From Xiphias gladius (lineage: Eukaryota > Chordata > Actinopteri > Istiophoriformes > Xiphiidae): DNA of 64,000 nt. Below are positions 25,260-40,342 of the stretch, in pieces. The stretch spans positions 8,958,213-9,022,212 of the forward strand of contig NC_053408.1 of NCBI RefSeq assembly GCF_016859285.1, in the 5' to 3' direction. Numbering within the stretch: the stretch's first letter is position 1; every line of letters begins with the position of its first letter. The notes below the pieces were generated by a model that was given only the letters and a program-made list of their open reading frames with translations, searched no databases and had not been told where the DNA came from. Both the position numbers and the translations under genes were made by a program.

Positions 25260-25689
25260 AAGCGCAGTCATTTTGTGTCTCCGTCAGTCTGGGGGTCTGG
25301 CTCCTATGGAGGAGCGGCGGGGGGCCTCAATGAACGGCGCTGACGCTCAGCCGAGGAGGCAGTGAACAGGCACAGTGCAACTGCGCAGGGCCCCGACGTC
25401 CATGTGTTTTCAACTTCGTGACCTACTGCACGTTTGAAAACAGACGGTTTACCGCCATCTAGCGGCGAAACGAGGCAGGGCAGGGAGCCGACGCTGTCCT
25501 CGTATCGCGCAAACGGGGCTAACCTATTTCCCAAATCTCCCGACGCCGGCGGCAGGAACCATCTGACATCTGACAAATTTATGCCACCGGTTGACACTCT
25601 TCGCAGCGTTCACATGACGGCATCAGCAGGCGCCTTTATTTACTTCTGGTCCAGTTAGCCGCCGCCGCCGCCGCCGCTGCCCCGCTGCA
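25260..25689 (+). promoter_or_regulatory. dnajb12 CpG-rich promoter and 5' UTR
   Basis: CpG density rises from about 25.3 kb to the start codon at 25690. A CCG/GCC triplet run (about 25658-25677) ends only 12 bases before the ATG and would make a GC-rich 5' UTR. No TATA box is evident, as is common for housekeeping chaperone genes. Confidence 0.45.
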
Positions 25690-26022
25690 ATGGAGGTAAA
25701 CCGGGACGAGGCGGAGCGCTGCATTGACATTGCAACTGCGGCGTTGACCAACGACCAGCCCGAGAAGGCGCAGAGGTTCCTGGAGAAGGCGCAGAGACTC
25801 TTCCCGACAGAGAAGGCCAAGGGTGAGTTAAAATGGCCGTGCTGGAGTGAAAAGGCGACCCAGCCGGGGAGGTAGGTGCGCAGCATCATCACCTGCAGCA
25901 TCACCTGCATCCCGGATGAGCTCTGCAACGCACGCAGCCGGGGCCTTTGATAGCACGCTAGCCTTAGCCGCTCTGTGCACCACAGCAGCTAGTGTGGGTC
26001 GCAACGTTGTCATTTCAAGACA

Positions 26023-26053
<31 letters not shown>

Positions 26054-29000
26054 TCATCCCCCGTGGAAGCGATTGCGTATGAAAGGGTCTGCACACCCGC
26101 TGAACATGACACAGATGAGGGTCTCAGCGGCAACGCTCGTTATCGGTTGCCTTTCCATCAGCTAGCTAAACCTAGAAAGTCAGTTACCTGCAGGGTAGGA
26201 GTGGGAGAGGGACACAAAAATCCCTGGAAGCCAGTTGACCATGTGTTATCATTCTGTGATCCCTAGACCGGACCCCCCCCCCCCCCCCAGCTCCAGACCT
26301 ATACAATGATACACAATTACAACATATAGCAAAACAAAACACAGAAGAGTGAGAAATACACACACACACACACACAAGAAAACACAAAAGAAAAAAATAA
26401 TGTACTGTGTACGAATATGGAGTTTTAAGCACTAAAAGTAAAGAGAGGATGCTTTCAAAAATAATCTTTTAGCTTATCAATTAACTTAACATAAAAAGTG
26501 CACTAAAAGGGAAAAAAATAAATCAAATCAAATCCGTATTGGGTGTAACCAGCCTGCCTTTGAAACAGCACCAGTTCTCCTCAGTACACTTGCTCGCTGT
26601 TTTTCAAGGTCCTTGGCAGGTAGTTTGTTGGAGAACTTGCCACCGTTCTTTTTTATGGACCCAGGCGGCCTGAGTGTCTTCTGTCTCTCCTCGTGCGATC
26701 CCAGACTGACTCCATGATGTTGAGTTCAGGGCTCCTTCGGGGCCAGACCATCTGCTGCAGGACTCCTTGTCCTCCCCGTCGTCTGGCGATAGTTCCTTAC
26801 GACTGTGGCTGTACGTTTGGGCTCGTCGTCTCCCTGATGGTGCTGTGTGATGTCTGTGTCCTCCAGCTACCTATCCATGAATGTCTGTCTCAAAAAATTC
26901 ACGTGTGTAAATATCTCCTGCAAGCAGCAACAGTAAACCCTAAATAACTGTCACAATGTAAATATCCTGGTATAATTATTGATCGATTGAAACATTTATT
27001 AACGCGGGGGCTCTCTTTCGCAGGAATGCCTTGTTTACAGTGGTAGTTGCAACTTATTTGATAATCAGTTAGTCGTTTAAGTATTTTTTCTAGCAAAAAT
27101 ACCAAACATTCACATTTCATTAAAACTGACTGAGTATCTGGGTTGTGGATTGTTGGTCAGACAAAACAAGCAATTCGAAGACATCATCATGGGCTTAAGG
27201 GAACTGTGATGAGCGTTTTTAACTATTTTCAGACATTTTAGAGAACGAATGATTCAGTAACGAAAATAAGCATGAATCCATTTTCGTTACTATAATGTTA
27301 CAGTATACCTCAAATTTGTGTGTGTGTGTTTTTTTTATATATCCAAAAGGCTTCATTACTTTTCTAAGGTTCTATGACTATTCTAGCTGATTGTAAAAAT
27401 CTGATGAATGCAGCAGCAGTCATCCCTAAAATAACATCACAAATGTTGATAAATAATATCACAAATATTGATAAGTGTCATGTATATTGAGGCATTAGGT
27501 AAAAAAAAAAAGGAGTTGTTTGAGTTTATACTTGGGAAATATGAACAATTCAATTTAACTGCCCTTCGAATGCAAATAAATCCACAGACAGAAAAATACA
27601 GGGCTTACAACATAGGCCTTATATATTCCTAAGGTTGCCAAAGTTTCTGATCTGATCTGAATATTTCATGATATCTCCTCTCTATGTGTTACTGGACCTG
27701 CCTAGTTAATCTGACCATGATCAGAGAGAAATTTTTTTTTTTTTATTCGCTCCCTCTCTATGCACTTTTGTTGTAAGCCGGAATATCTTTAAATGCTCAC
27801 AATGGTGTTTTTGTATTGGTTTGTAGTGCTGCTGGAGCTAATAGCAAAGAATGGATTTACACCCAGGCAAGGCAGCCACTCAGAGTTCGGCGGGACCTCG
27901 GGGCCTCGGCAGCGGCAGACCACCGGTGAGGACACGAGACCTGAAGAAAAGCCTTCAGACACCTCAGAATCCTACACGGCGGATCAGCTAGATGCCGTGA
28001 GGAGGTAAGGCTGGTACTCTTTTAAATCTGCTGTTGTTAGAAGGAATAGTTTTATCTATGGGTTTATTTTCACCCTTTATACAGAACCTGACATTGAAAA
28101 TCATGTGTCCTCTACACAGGATAAAACAATGTAAAGACTTCTATGAAATTCTCGGGGCCCAGAAAGATGCCTCTGAGGACGAACTCAAAAGATCGTACCG
28201 AAAACTTGCTTTGAAATTCCATCCGGACAAGAATCACGCTCCGGGCGCTTCAGAGGCATTTAAAGGTAACGCACAAAGCCCTAATTAGGGGCTATAAGTG
28301 TCGTTACCACAGGTGTCTTTTAGCCCTGCTTTGTGACGCCGAAACATAATTTGACTTTTCACTTTTCAATTTCCAAAAGCTATTGGGAATGCGTATGCTG
28401 TTCTGAGTAATGCCAACAAAAGAAGGCAGTATGATCAGTGTGAGGAAGAGAGGAGACATCCTTCAAGACATGGCCCAGACAGTGGGAACTTCGAGCCAGA
28501 TATTTCACCTGAGGACCTCTTTAATATGTTCTTTGGAGGAGGCTACCCGTCAAGTTAGTGCCACTGTTTTGTTTTCACACCAGATTATACTCTTCATGAT
28601 CCGTCTATTAAGTGTTTCATGTGCTGCTGCTAACCTAGGTAATGCTAATGTGTACACTAATGGGCGGATGCGTCATCAAAGGCGAGAGAGAAGAGAGCGA
28701 CAGCGAGATGTAAGTGTGACGTTATTATTAGAGCTCCTGCAGATATGCAGATGATGTAATGTTAGGGTTAAACAGCAGAGTGAGAAGTTGAGTAGTCTGT
28801 AATTTTACCGTTTGGGGTGAACTCTGCAATATTCGAGTGCCTTTCAAAGATATTTGAAAGAGAGGGCGGGCTGATGAATGTGTTTGGATCAGCCGTTTCT
28901 ATGGTTTTTCTTCGCAGGGAGGTCTTGCTCTCTTCATGCAGGTCATGCCCATCCTCATCCTGGTCATTGTGTCAGCTCTCAGCCAGATCATGGTCAACAG

Positions 29001-30051
29001 CCCCCCCTACAGCCTCAGCTTCAGGCCGTGAGTGTGATCTCTGTTACGAAAGCTTGCCTAAAGGGGATGTTAAATAACACATCAAACTGTTGTTCTGCAA
29101 AATTGCAAGGGACTTAGACAAAAGATTATCTTCATTTTACATAAAACCCAGCATAATCCCACCCAGGTTCGTTTCCATGATTGTTAGTTGTTGTATTTTC
29201 ATGCAGTTTCTGCACAAGCTGGAGATCAAAGATTAGTGACTGTGTTTGAAATGTCACTGATTTATAGATTAACCAGCCCCAAAACAGATTTGCTTTCATG
29301 GTACTTGAAGTTATTTTGCGTCCTAAAACAGATCCTTTGTATTGACCTTTCAGTTTCGTGTTTGACTTAGAAAGAACATCTTGATGCTGCCTCAGTTAGT
29401 TCGAAATTATCACAGACCTTCTTCTTCCTCTGTGTGCGAGGATTGCTGGCTCCACACGTCTGGCCTCTCTCCATTTTGTCTGCCTTTGTGTTACAGATAC
29501 AGAGACAGGCGGTGCCAGAGCCTCTCATCCCCGCGCAGTCATGGTCGGTCATCTGATATGTCTCCCACACTTTGCCTTATCTTTACGCAGGTCAGCAGGT
29601 TACACCCAGAAGAGGCTGACTGAGAACCTTAAGGTGCCATATTATGTAGGGGAGCAGTTCTCCAAAGAGTTTACTGGAATGAATCTGAAGAATTTGGAGC
29701 GGACGGTGGAGGATGATTATATTTCCAACCTTCGCAACAATTGCTGGAAGGAGAAACAACAAAGTATGTTTGCCAGGAAAACAAATCATTGCTTATTTAC
29801 TTATTTAGTCATCTTATGTAAACTGTTTGTTTCTGCCATTATCAGTACTGGGAAAACGATTAAAAACATATTCTGGTTTTTATTACCCCTCATATATCTT
29901 TCATGACTTGTTTCTGTTGTTTCCTTCAGAGGAAGGCATGCTATACAGAGCTCGCTATTTCGGAGACACTGATCTGTACCAAAGAGCACAGAGGGCTCGC
30001 ACGCCAAGCTGCGCCAAGCTGTCCGAGATCACGGCTTCATTACATGGCTGA
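25690..30051 (+). CDS. dnajb12: DnaJ homolog subfamily B member 12 (ER-membrane J-protein)
   Basis: This tail-anchored type ER J-protein faces the cytosol and recruits Hsc70 for ER-associated degradation and membrane protein folding. Exons: 25690-25822, 27827-28004, 28120-28265, 28380-28553, 28639-28709, 28918-29027, 29591-29763, 29930-30051. They total 1107 bases, giving 368 aa, with all phases closing. The N-terminal helical motif ([22 protein letters not shown]) is followed by the J domain from about residue 108, with the HPD triad at 138-140. Next come a glycine/charged linker with [10 protein letters not shown], a hydrophobic membrane segment at about 243-258 and the DUF1977-type tail ([12 protein letters not shown]). 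The ending [13 protein letters not shown] fits DNAJB12 rather than DNAJB14. The region around exon 5 is unusually Arg-rich ([10 protein letters not shown]). AATAAA hexamers at 30897-30902 and 31143-31148 are candidate poly(A) signals. Confidence 0.96.
26025..26055 (+). repeat. (AATC)n microsatellite
   Basis: About seven tandem AATC units occur in dnajb12 intron 1. A C-homopolymer of about 17 follows at 26273-26289, and a short (CA)n lies at 26358-26376. Confidence 0.9.
26535..26880 (-). mobile_element. Tc1-like transposon fossil, transposase 3' end, in dnajb12 intron 1
   Basis: Read on the minus strand, this is the C-terminal part of a fish Tc1-like transposase. On the plus strand the recognisable pieces are GTATTGGGTGTAACCAGCCT at the terminus, CAGACTGACTCCATGATGTT, GGACTCCTTGTCC and GGCTGTACGTTTGGGCTC. 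The order matches the family but there are internal deletions, stops and no 5' half, so it is non-functional. It is a different lineage from the fossil at 24.1-24.8 kb. Confidence 0.75.
27045..27265. repeat. Copy of AT-rich interspersed repeat (family R1) in dnajb12 intron 1
   Basis: The signature GTCAGACAAAACAAGCAATT at 27160 closely matches the copy at 59.4 kb (GTCCGACAAAACGAGCAATT). It starts with GTTGCAACTTATTTGATAAT. Confidence 0.55.
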
Positions 30052-31779
30052 GGCTGCTTTCATAATTAAAAGCAAGTTCTCCAGACTTAGACTTTTTTTT
30101 TTTCGCCCCTGAACACATTTTGTAGTGTGCTACCTTCACGTTTTGTTTCTTTAATTTAGTCATTGTTTTCTTTTTTTTTCCTTGTTGTCTCCAGGTTTCC
30201 AGAATCAACACAAAAGATTACTTGGCTGTAAATAGAAGAGCTTCAACAATCTGGAGACTGAAGAAGAATCAACAAGCAACACAAACAAACCAGCACCAAT
30301 CTGCATCAAACTGATCACACAAACTGGTTGAAACTATGACTTTTAGTATGTGAAATTTAAATATAATTTTAATATGTTTTGAAATGGAAAAGCCACTTAA
30401 AAAAGCTTGACCTCCTGACAAGATACGAGTTTGGAAAACCTCCAAGCCCCAGTTCGGAGTGGAAGCCATGACACTGGCAGAGGAGACATTATGGTTTTTG
30501 CAAGAATGCAGTATGAAACCAGAGTGTAGTCGGGTTAGATATTGTCGTACGGATGTTATTTATGCAGCAGTTGATTAGATACCACAGCGAATGCTTCCTC
30601 TCATTTTATGCAGTCAAATCAGTAAAGGAGATGAGTTTTAGGAGGGTTTGCTGATGACTTCAAATGCACATTCTGAAACTATGCAGGAATAATGTGAAAC
30701 CTCTGATAAATATACATACACTTGTGTCTAAGGTTTTTCAGACATTTGAACACTGAGATTAGTCTTGTCTTCTGCTGTCCATGTGTGTGTGTGTGCGTGC
30801 GTGTGTTGGAGATAATTTAGAAATGTCCCTTTACACTTTGCCTCCTTTAATTGTGTTAAGGATAGAATTATATAATGTACCTTGATGACACTCCACAATA
30901 AATGCCAAGAGAATGAGAGATGTGCCTACCCACAAAGTGGGGCTTTAACAGGTTCTAGTTTTGGAGTGTAATGTCTCATTGGTTGGAAAAAAAAAGCAGT
31001 CTTTGTCACACTTTTTAAGTTTATAGTATGCTATTTATTCTTTGTATTGTTATTTATTTAAAAAAAAAAACTGATTATCAAACTTAAGAAACCAAGACAA
31101 ATCTTGCTCACTTTTTCCACCATGTTTTTACTCCCAGCTGAAAATAAATATGGATGCTTAAAACTCGTTGGAAGTGACTCATCGCTCCGAGCAGAACAAG
31201 CACAGAATGTGGAAACAAAAGCTCAGTCAGCACATTCGGTACATAAAAAACTGCCAGCGGACTGAGACTGGGAACTGGAAACATGGCTCTGTGCACGTTC
31301 ACGTTTGGGCAGACGTGCAGCATGTGCCCGGCAGAAACTGCAGCGTCACATTCTTTCGGTGCAAATGCATTCAGCTGGTTTTGGCAGATGTTGCTCCTCT
31401 GCATTCTGATATCTGACTTGCACTTTTGGTTTTTGCAAATTCCACACTTTCGCCATTGTCGTGAATGATATGGCTGGCTCGTGCCTATCAACTGATCCAC
31501 ATGACAATATAGCTGAACATTAGTCCTCGCTACAACAAGTATTAGTATTTTTATAGTTTGTCAACGAATGAGCATTCAGTCCAATGTATGTGACTGTATA
31601 TTTAGCAGAATGAAGCACATTTTTCCATTATTTTGTGTATATTAACATTTAAAGACTGACTTTTTAATAATTTCCACAATTTCCATAGCAAACCTGAACC
31701 TGGATGTGAAACTGCAAATGGAAACATTTGGATCTGACAAATTTCACAAAAATAAGACGCCAGTGCAGAGAATTGTTTA

Positions 31780-32395
31780 AAAAAAAAAAAATAATTTATT
31801 TGCAATCATGAAAGTACAAAAACAGTGCAATGTTATGAGTATTTGAATATCAAATAAATAAAGTTGAAAGCAGGACAGATCTACACAGATGCAGGATAAA
31901 GTTACATTTGAAATGTTAGCCAAGGCTTACACATATACTGCACAGGGCAAGCTCTGGAAAGCCTTCGGTCTTGAATTCAAGCAGTCGCTAAGGTCCCTAG
32001 CGGTTTGCTTATTGTACAATTCGTCACTTTGAGCACAATTCAGTTAATTGCCTTGTATAAAAAAAGATCACAATGGTCTTCAAGGAATATAACCATACAG
32101 CTAGCTGCCATCGTGTGGTTTCAATAGAAACTGAGGTACGCACTTTAATAATTGCAAAAATGCCTATTTACCAGATATAGCATGATGGTTACACATTATG
32201 AGGAGTAAGTGTTGAAGCAACACCTGCTCCAGGTACCTTTAACTTCAACTCCTTTACATTCGGAATAGTAGGCTACATCTAGACAAAGTCCATCCTTACA
32301 CTTCAGAAGGCATCACACACAGTAATAGTAATAAGGCCCTTCTGTGAGATTAACTGGACATTTTGAAAATGCATATTGACAGTCCCTTGCATTTC
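31780..32395 (-). other. ddit4 3' UTR with poly(A) signal
   Basis: About 600 non-coding bases follow the ddit4 stop. A minus-strand AATAAA lies at 31795-31800. The convergent dnajb12 transcript probably ends by about 30.9-31.2 kb, so the two 3' UTRs need not overlap. Confidence 0.6.
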
Positions 32396-33181
32396 TCAAC
32401 ATTCCTCAACCACCAGTTCTTCAGAACAATACAGTTTCTTCTTTATCACACGGAAACCAGTACTAAGTTTAATAGCTTGTCTCACTACTGGGGTGGAAGG
32501 AGACTTTGTGCTAAAGAGTCCTTGGATTTTGGGCCACAGCCCGCCAGACTCCAGCCTCAACACCAGAGTCAGCTGAAAGGTGGGGACAAGGTAGGGGTCC
32601 ACGGATAGTTGCCCCATGCTCTCACAGACAGCCCCTTGCTCCACGCAAAGGTCAATGAGAGCCCCTCTTAAACCGCAGGGCTCACTAGCTGCCAGGTGAA
32701 GGAGCTCCTGTCCGATGTGCTCCAGCAGTTTCTCGGGGATGAGCAGTTTGGTACATCGTAAGGCGCAGTCCGAGTCTTTGGCCTCTCTTAGGCTTCGTGC
32801 AATAAGGTCCACTACCTCTTTCAGGATGGTCTCCTCCAATGGACTGTAAAACAGGTCTTCATTAGATGGAGACAGGTCACTGGACATGTCTGACCCTGTT
32901 GAAAATTCACACTGGGTTAGAACTGGAACCATGCATGAAGAGGAGAATCAAATTCACCCCTGACAAAAGATTACTAGATGTGTTTTGCAGCATTGCGTAC
33001 CCGAGTCTGACAGATCACTCCTGCTGCCATTGTTGTACCCCAACTCGATGCTGCTGTTGGCCGATGTGCTGAAATCAGTCAGTCTTTGCACCAGTTTGCC
33101 CCAGGACAGCCTTCTGGGGCTGCCGTCCACCGGAGACGGGGGTGAGCTGCCGATATAGGTTGATGCAGGGAGAGCAGGCAT
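32396..33181 (-). CDS. ddit4: DNA damage-inducible transcript 4 (REDD1), mTORC1 inhibitor
   Basis: DDIT4 is induced by hypoxia, energy stress, DNA damage and glucocorticoids and restrains mTORC1 through TSC1/2. Coding exons: 33001-33181 and 32396-32895, together 681 bases, giving 226 aa (human about 232). The start Met (MPALPAS) lies 36 bases after an acceptor at 33218-33220. The Ser-rich variable N-terminus is followed by the conserved C-terminal domain: EPCGLRGALIDLCVEQG, LVPTFQLTLVLRL, LWPKIQGLFS and STGFRVIKKKLYCSEEL. The ending VVEEC also fits DDIT4. DDIT4L is excluded by these motifs and by the dnajb12 neighbour. A 5' non-coding exon is predicted at about 33462-33585 with a perfect GTAAGT donor. 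That exon contains an RCGTG hypoxia-type core on the minus strand near 33553, which is suggestive only. Confidence 0.97.
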
Positions 33182-33461
33182 GTTTGTCCTCTTTGCAGTT
33201 GCTGCTTCTGTGCTCAGCTGTTTGTGAGGAGACAAAGACAGCAGATAAGCCCTCAACGTCAGGCTAAATGACAGTAGCTAACAGTAGAAAATAAACGTAA
33301 GTAAGAGAATTTTTAAGTAAATCTTGTTTGCGAGCGTATAAAAAAAAACCCACAGGTTTGCAGCGAGAACATCTTTGTTTTTTAGAGGTTGCTAGCAGCT
33401 CTTTAACTGTTCAAATTTGCTACCGAGCTAGCAAAACTGCCAACTTCGACATAGTACTTAC

Positions 33462-33665
33462 AGTTTATTCTAAAACGGAGCTATTCGAGGACCGTTGTCG
33501 ACGGTGAAGATAGTTGTTAGAATGGTTATTGTCTACGAGAACAACTGTCCTGACACGTCCCTCCACCGCATCTCACCAGCTGCCAAGCTCTGCAATCTGT
33601 CCCTGCAACAATGTTTATATAGGGGCTGTTAGGCCACGCCCGCGCCCCTCCATCCAGCCAATCAA
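33462..33665 (-). promoter_or_regulatory. ddit4 core promoter and 5' non-coding exon
   Basis: A minus-strand TATATAAA lies at 33614-33621, with GC-box-like text (GGGGCGCGGGCGTGGCC) at about 33632-33648 and a CCAAT-type box near 33656. Transcription would start around 33585. The first exon then runs to the donor GTAAGT, whose complement is at 33456-33461. The order of TATA, GC box and CCAAT is that of a classic inducible promoter. Confidence 0.7.
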
Positions 33666-33742
33666 AAAGAGAGGCACGCCATCTGACCTGTATCCTGCCT
33701 GGTAACATGCCAGCAGAGAGGAAGGACAAAACAGGAGGGGGA

Positions 33743-33744
<2 letters not shown>

Positions 33745-33819
<75 letters not shown>

Positions 33820-33829
33820 GGGGGGGGGG
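33745..33829 (+). repeat. (GT)n microsatellite followed by a G run
   Basis: About 37 GT units are followed by TTGGGGGGGGGG. It lies about 125 bases upstream of the ddit4 TATA box. Alternating purine-pyrimidine tracts of this length can adopt Z-DNA, so allele length could affect the promoter; that part is inference. Confidence 0.95.
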
Positions 33830-35754
33830 TTGAATAGCAGATCCCAGTGTTGTGGAAATGTACAGGGACTTGCCTGGGCTTGCAAGGATCATATTGTACT
33901 CCTTTGTTTAATATCCCACATAAGTATAAATAAGTATCTCTGCTGTGTGCGCATCCCGACTACTGAGGGCACTGACTAAAGTCCATGCGGGCAAGGCTCG
34001 GGGGTTGAGTGTTGCAGTGCACATTATGTCATCTGTTTTGCTGAGCCATTACATCAGATTTTTTTTTTCATCTGCCACATACAGATGCAAAACAACACAC
34101 AACTGGCTGCTTAACACAACACTGGGCACAGGAGGGAATGCTAATAAGAATGTTTTATATCCATAAAGACGTGTGACACCTCTTCCTGCATTTTATCCTC
34201 AAAGAGTAAAACAATGAAAACATGCAGAGCAATAGCAATGCACCAGGAGAGTAGATGGTACTATTTAATTATTTCTCTGGCTTCTACTACTGTATCAGAT
34301 ATGCTCTGGTGCTATCAAAAAGTGCATGCAAATTAAATTCAAAGGCACTGTCATGGTGACTCATGGTATTTCACATAGAGACACAAGCAAATAACAAGAA
34401 AACAGCAAAATTTTAGTGCTATACAGAAACATCTGCTTTGTTTATGTCCGGCAAGGCCATACTGTAACCGACATACACACTGTTTGCTCAAAGAAAAAGT
34501 TTTGGAAAGCAGCCAGATATACGCTGCGTTGCTACACGTGAGTGGGATGGACTGTTCTTTAGGTCAGGGAGGAACTGCAAGACATAAACACGTGTAGGCA
34601 CAGTATGTTCTAAGGAGGATGTTATGAATTAAGAGTCGTCGTGGTCGCTAGGTTTTGGTGCAAAAAAAGAAATGTGTTCCTTTTTTTTAATACAAAGAAT
34701 TTGGACTAAGGTTACAGGGTTTTGCAGTTCATGGAAAAACACTAAAACTTTTGAGAACTTTGAGCAAAGAACTTGTAAAGTTAATCCCTAGATCATGTGT
34801 TGTAAAATTTACTGTTGTCTGAAGCCTTAAAAAGGAAATTCAAGCTCCAGCGAGAGGTGTGTCTTGCAATGTCCAGGGTTGGACATGCACACTCGGAGCA
34901 GTACATTCTGTACATTCCCACCCCTCATCTGTTTGAAAACACTCATTCTCTGAGCAAAACACCACGATCTGCATGTTTCCTCACAGTGCTCACAGCTGAG
35001 ACGTGACGCAAAAACAATCACGTCAGTGAGTTTCAGAGCTCATTCAAGTAACAGAAAAACATTTTCAGCAACAGCCTGGTAAATTGAGACAAAACAGACA
35101 GCACAAAGATTTAATTTTGTATCTACAACATAATAGCAGTTAGCTTAGTGTAGTGGGTTGGGACAAACACAGAGAAAACAAACGTAAACTGACCCGGGAA
35201 ATGTCGAAGTAGGACTTTATTTACAAGTTCTTTGTAGCAGCGATGAGGACCCGCAGAGAGAGGAAGATAGACTGAACAGGCACCAGATTTCCAGATTTAT
35301 GAGTTAAAATGCAGCCACATGCAGCAACACAATGCCTCACTTCAGGGGACTATTACGTTACCAAAGATATTCTTTGTCTGATGCTAAGAGCAGATTGGAC
35401 TGGCAACACTTTATTAGCTTAAAACAGTTGAAAAAAAATCTAGTAACAATCTATTACAAAACTTTGAATTGTTTAGGCATTAGTATATGATAAGAAGATA
35501 TTTGTTGACAAGGGTTTATTTTAGTATGCTGGGTCAAATGTAACAAGTTTTTTAAAAACAAACCATACTCATACAACAGTGAAAGTGATAAAATAATACA
35601 TCTCACATTTAGTATCTCCAAATAACATTTCACATTTAAGATATAGAATAAAACCATACAGGGGACTATCATTTATGAACTGAAATAAACAATCTCCTTC
35701 CCTTTTCCTTAAATTTGGCTTATTTATTAACCAAAGGCATCTGGATCTCTTTAT

Positions 35755-38523
<2,769 letters not shown>

Positions 38524-39053
38524 CGCCTTAGGAAAAAACTTTAACAACACACACAAAGGGCTCAGGAGGGCAGTTAACCTTAACCAAACCAGCCTGCAAA
38601 CGCTAATGTTTGTCGGTTTATGGTTCAATCAACTGCTGCAACTACTGGGTGGCTAGCAAGAAAGCTAACTATCCTGCTAACACCAATGTAGGGAATAACC
38701 ATCCACCGTTAGTCTTATTAAACACAACATGGCAATAACTAACCTATTTTTCTAACAATATGACTTACCGTCTATGTCCCAGTGGATCTATAATTACTTT
38801 TAATCCACGCAGTCGATTCTGTTATTTGTTTGTGCAGTTGTTTTACCCCTAGTTTACAACAAAGCATTTTACCTTTGAAGAGATGGCGTCCTTACCACAG
38901 CTAGCGACACCTTCCACACAGTCGTCGCTCATTTCCGTTTGTAGATCTGCTACGCTAGACGTCACCAGCGGCGCCACTGAGACGTGAACGTAAACCCTGC
39001 TTGGACGCGACGACGCTGAAGTTAGCGTCCGTTTCGACAGTTAAGGGGAGAGT

Positions 39054-39786
39054 TGAGGGAAACTTGAATTACAGTCCTTAGCGACCGATTCTCCGTTTTA
39101 TGATCCACCTATTGATGTGGAACGGTGTTAGACATTGTAGTTAAAACTTAAAACTTTAACATTTTTTAAATCCTTTTTTTATTTAAAATTCCACGCCCCC
39201 ACCCCTTTTTTTTAACATGTAGACCACACTGGACGAGGTCCGGATCAAAAACCACTACACTTAGACTGGTCAAATATAGATTAGATTATCCAATAGAGGC
39301 TGATGACTCCTTAAAACATAGTTACAAATTTTAGCTTGGTTCTATTTGTGAAATCGCAAAAATATCGATTTTACTGCTTTTTTTTTTAAACATCTAGACC
39401 ACATTGGACCATATCTTTCAAAACCACTATGCTTAGACTTGACAAATCTGGACCGGATTAGCCCAGGAAGGTTTAAGAATCTTTACAATTACAAATTTTG
39501 GAATTATTTGTGAACATCACTTTTCAAGCTCAAAATCTTACTGACCCTAATTTGAGCCCATAACCTTCAGCTTGTCTGGGAAAATCTAGTCCACATTTGT
39601 CAAGTCTAAGTGTAGCGGTTTATGATATAGACCTGGTCCGATGTGTCCGATAAACAAAGGTTTCACAAAATTTGAAAGTGGGGTTCAGAAAGCGTCCACG
39701 CTTTAACTTTAAATGTGTAACACCATTTCACAACAGTAAGAGGCGGAAAGAACGGGGAATCGGTCGCTCCCTTAACGTTCCCCTCA
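39054..39786. mobile_element. Imperfect foldback (long inverted repeat) element in the anapc16/ascc1 divergent interval
   Basis: Outer arms: TGAGGGAAACTTG with AGCGACCGATTCTCCG on the left (39054-39094) pair with the inverse of CGGGGAATCGGTCGCT and CGTTCCCCTCA on the right (39753-39786). The pairing continues inward: GGTGTTAGACATT near 39124 against AATGTGTAACACC near 39712, and CACTACACTTAGACT at 39255 against the inverse of AAGTCTAAGTGTAGCGG near 39602. The left arm also holds a direct repeat of its inner segment (about 39203-39290 and 39379-39470). There is no coding capacity and no clear target-site duplication. Confidence 0.7.
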
Positions 39787-39924
39787 GCCACCGAGTCGGA
39801 AGCTAGCTTCAGCGTCGTTATGAGTACGTTAGCTAGGTAGCTAAAGTAGCAGCGGGCTACCCAGACACTTATCTATGTCTGTTTAGCTTAGCTTAGGCTA
39901 AGCTATCGTTATCAAGTTCACATT
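39787..39924 (+). promoter_or_regulatory. ascc1 5' UTR and proximal promoter
   Basis: This is the short interval between the foldback element and the ascc1 start. It contains tandem GCTA/TAGC-rich text (GAAGCTAGCTTC, TTAGCTAGGTAGC, GCTTAGCTTAGGC) and no TATA box. On the other side, the anapc16 first exon lies near 38.9 kb, so the two genes are arranged head to head with about 1 kb between start regions. Confidence 0.4.
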
Positions 39925-40279
39925 ATGGAAGTTTTACGTCCAGTTCTGATCAATGTGAATGGAAGAATATACCGAAGAAACATGCTTAAGGAAGAACATT
40001 ATGAGGAAGAAGAGGATTTCTCCTACATGGGACCGACAGGTTTGTCAGTGTATACAGATGCACTACAAGCGTACACCCACTTGGCAGTTTATAAGTCACA
40101 CCAAGCTAAAGCTAATGCATTATAATACAGAACTCCTGCAATAAATCCTGTCCTCAGTAAGGTTATAGTGTTCCGTTTCTTGTTGAAACTGTGTTAAAGA
40201 GGTGTAGATTCAACTGTGTGATCATTTTTGGAGGCTTTGGTCTGTGGTGCTGTTGAACTGTATTGCATTATACACAGAG

Positions 40280-40342
<63 letters not shown>

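Noticed and set aside
29492-29590. Earlier acceptor for dnajb12 exon 7 at about 29497
   Set aside because: Using it would insert a stretch unlike any DNAJB12 protein. The acceptor ending at 29590 keeps the phase and joins directly to the conserved tail.
33182-33256. Upstream extension of the ddit4 first open frame beginning at an in-frame Met at 33256
   Set aside because: A splice acceptor at 33218-33220 separates this stretch from the exon, so the extra residues are intron. The Met at 33181 matches where other DDIT4 proteins start.
33526-33892. Minus-strand frames rich in alternating Thr-His
   Set aside because: They are translations of the (GT)n microsatellite.
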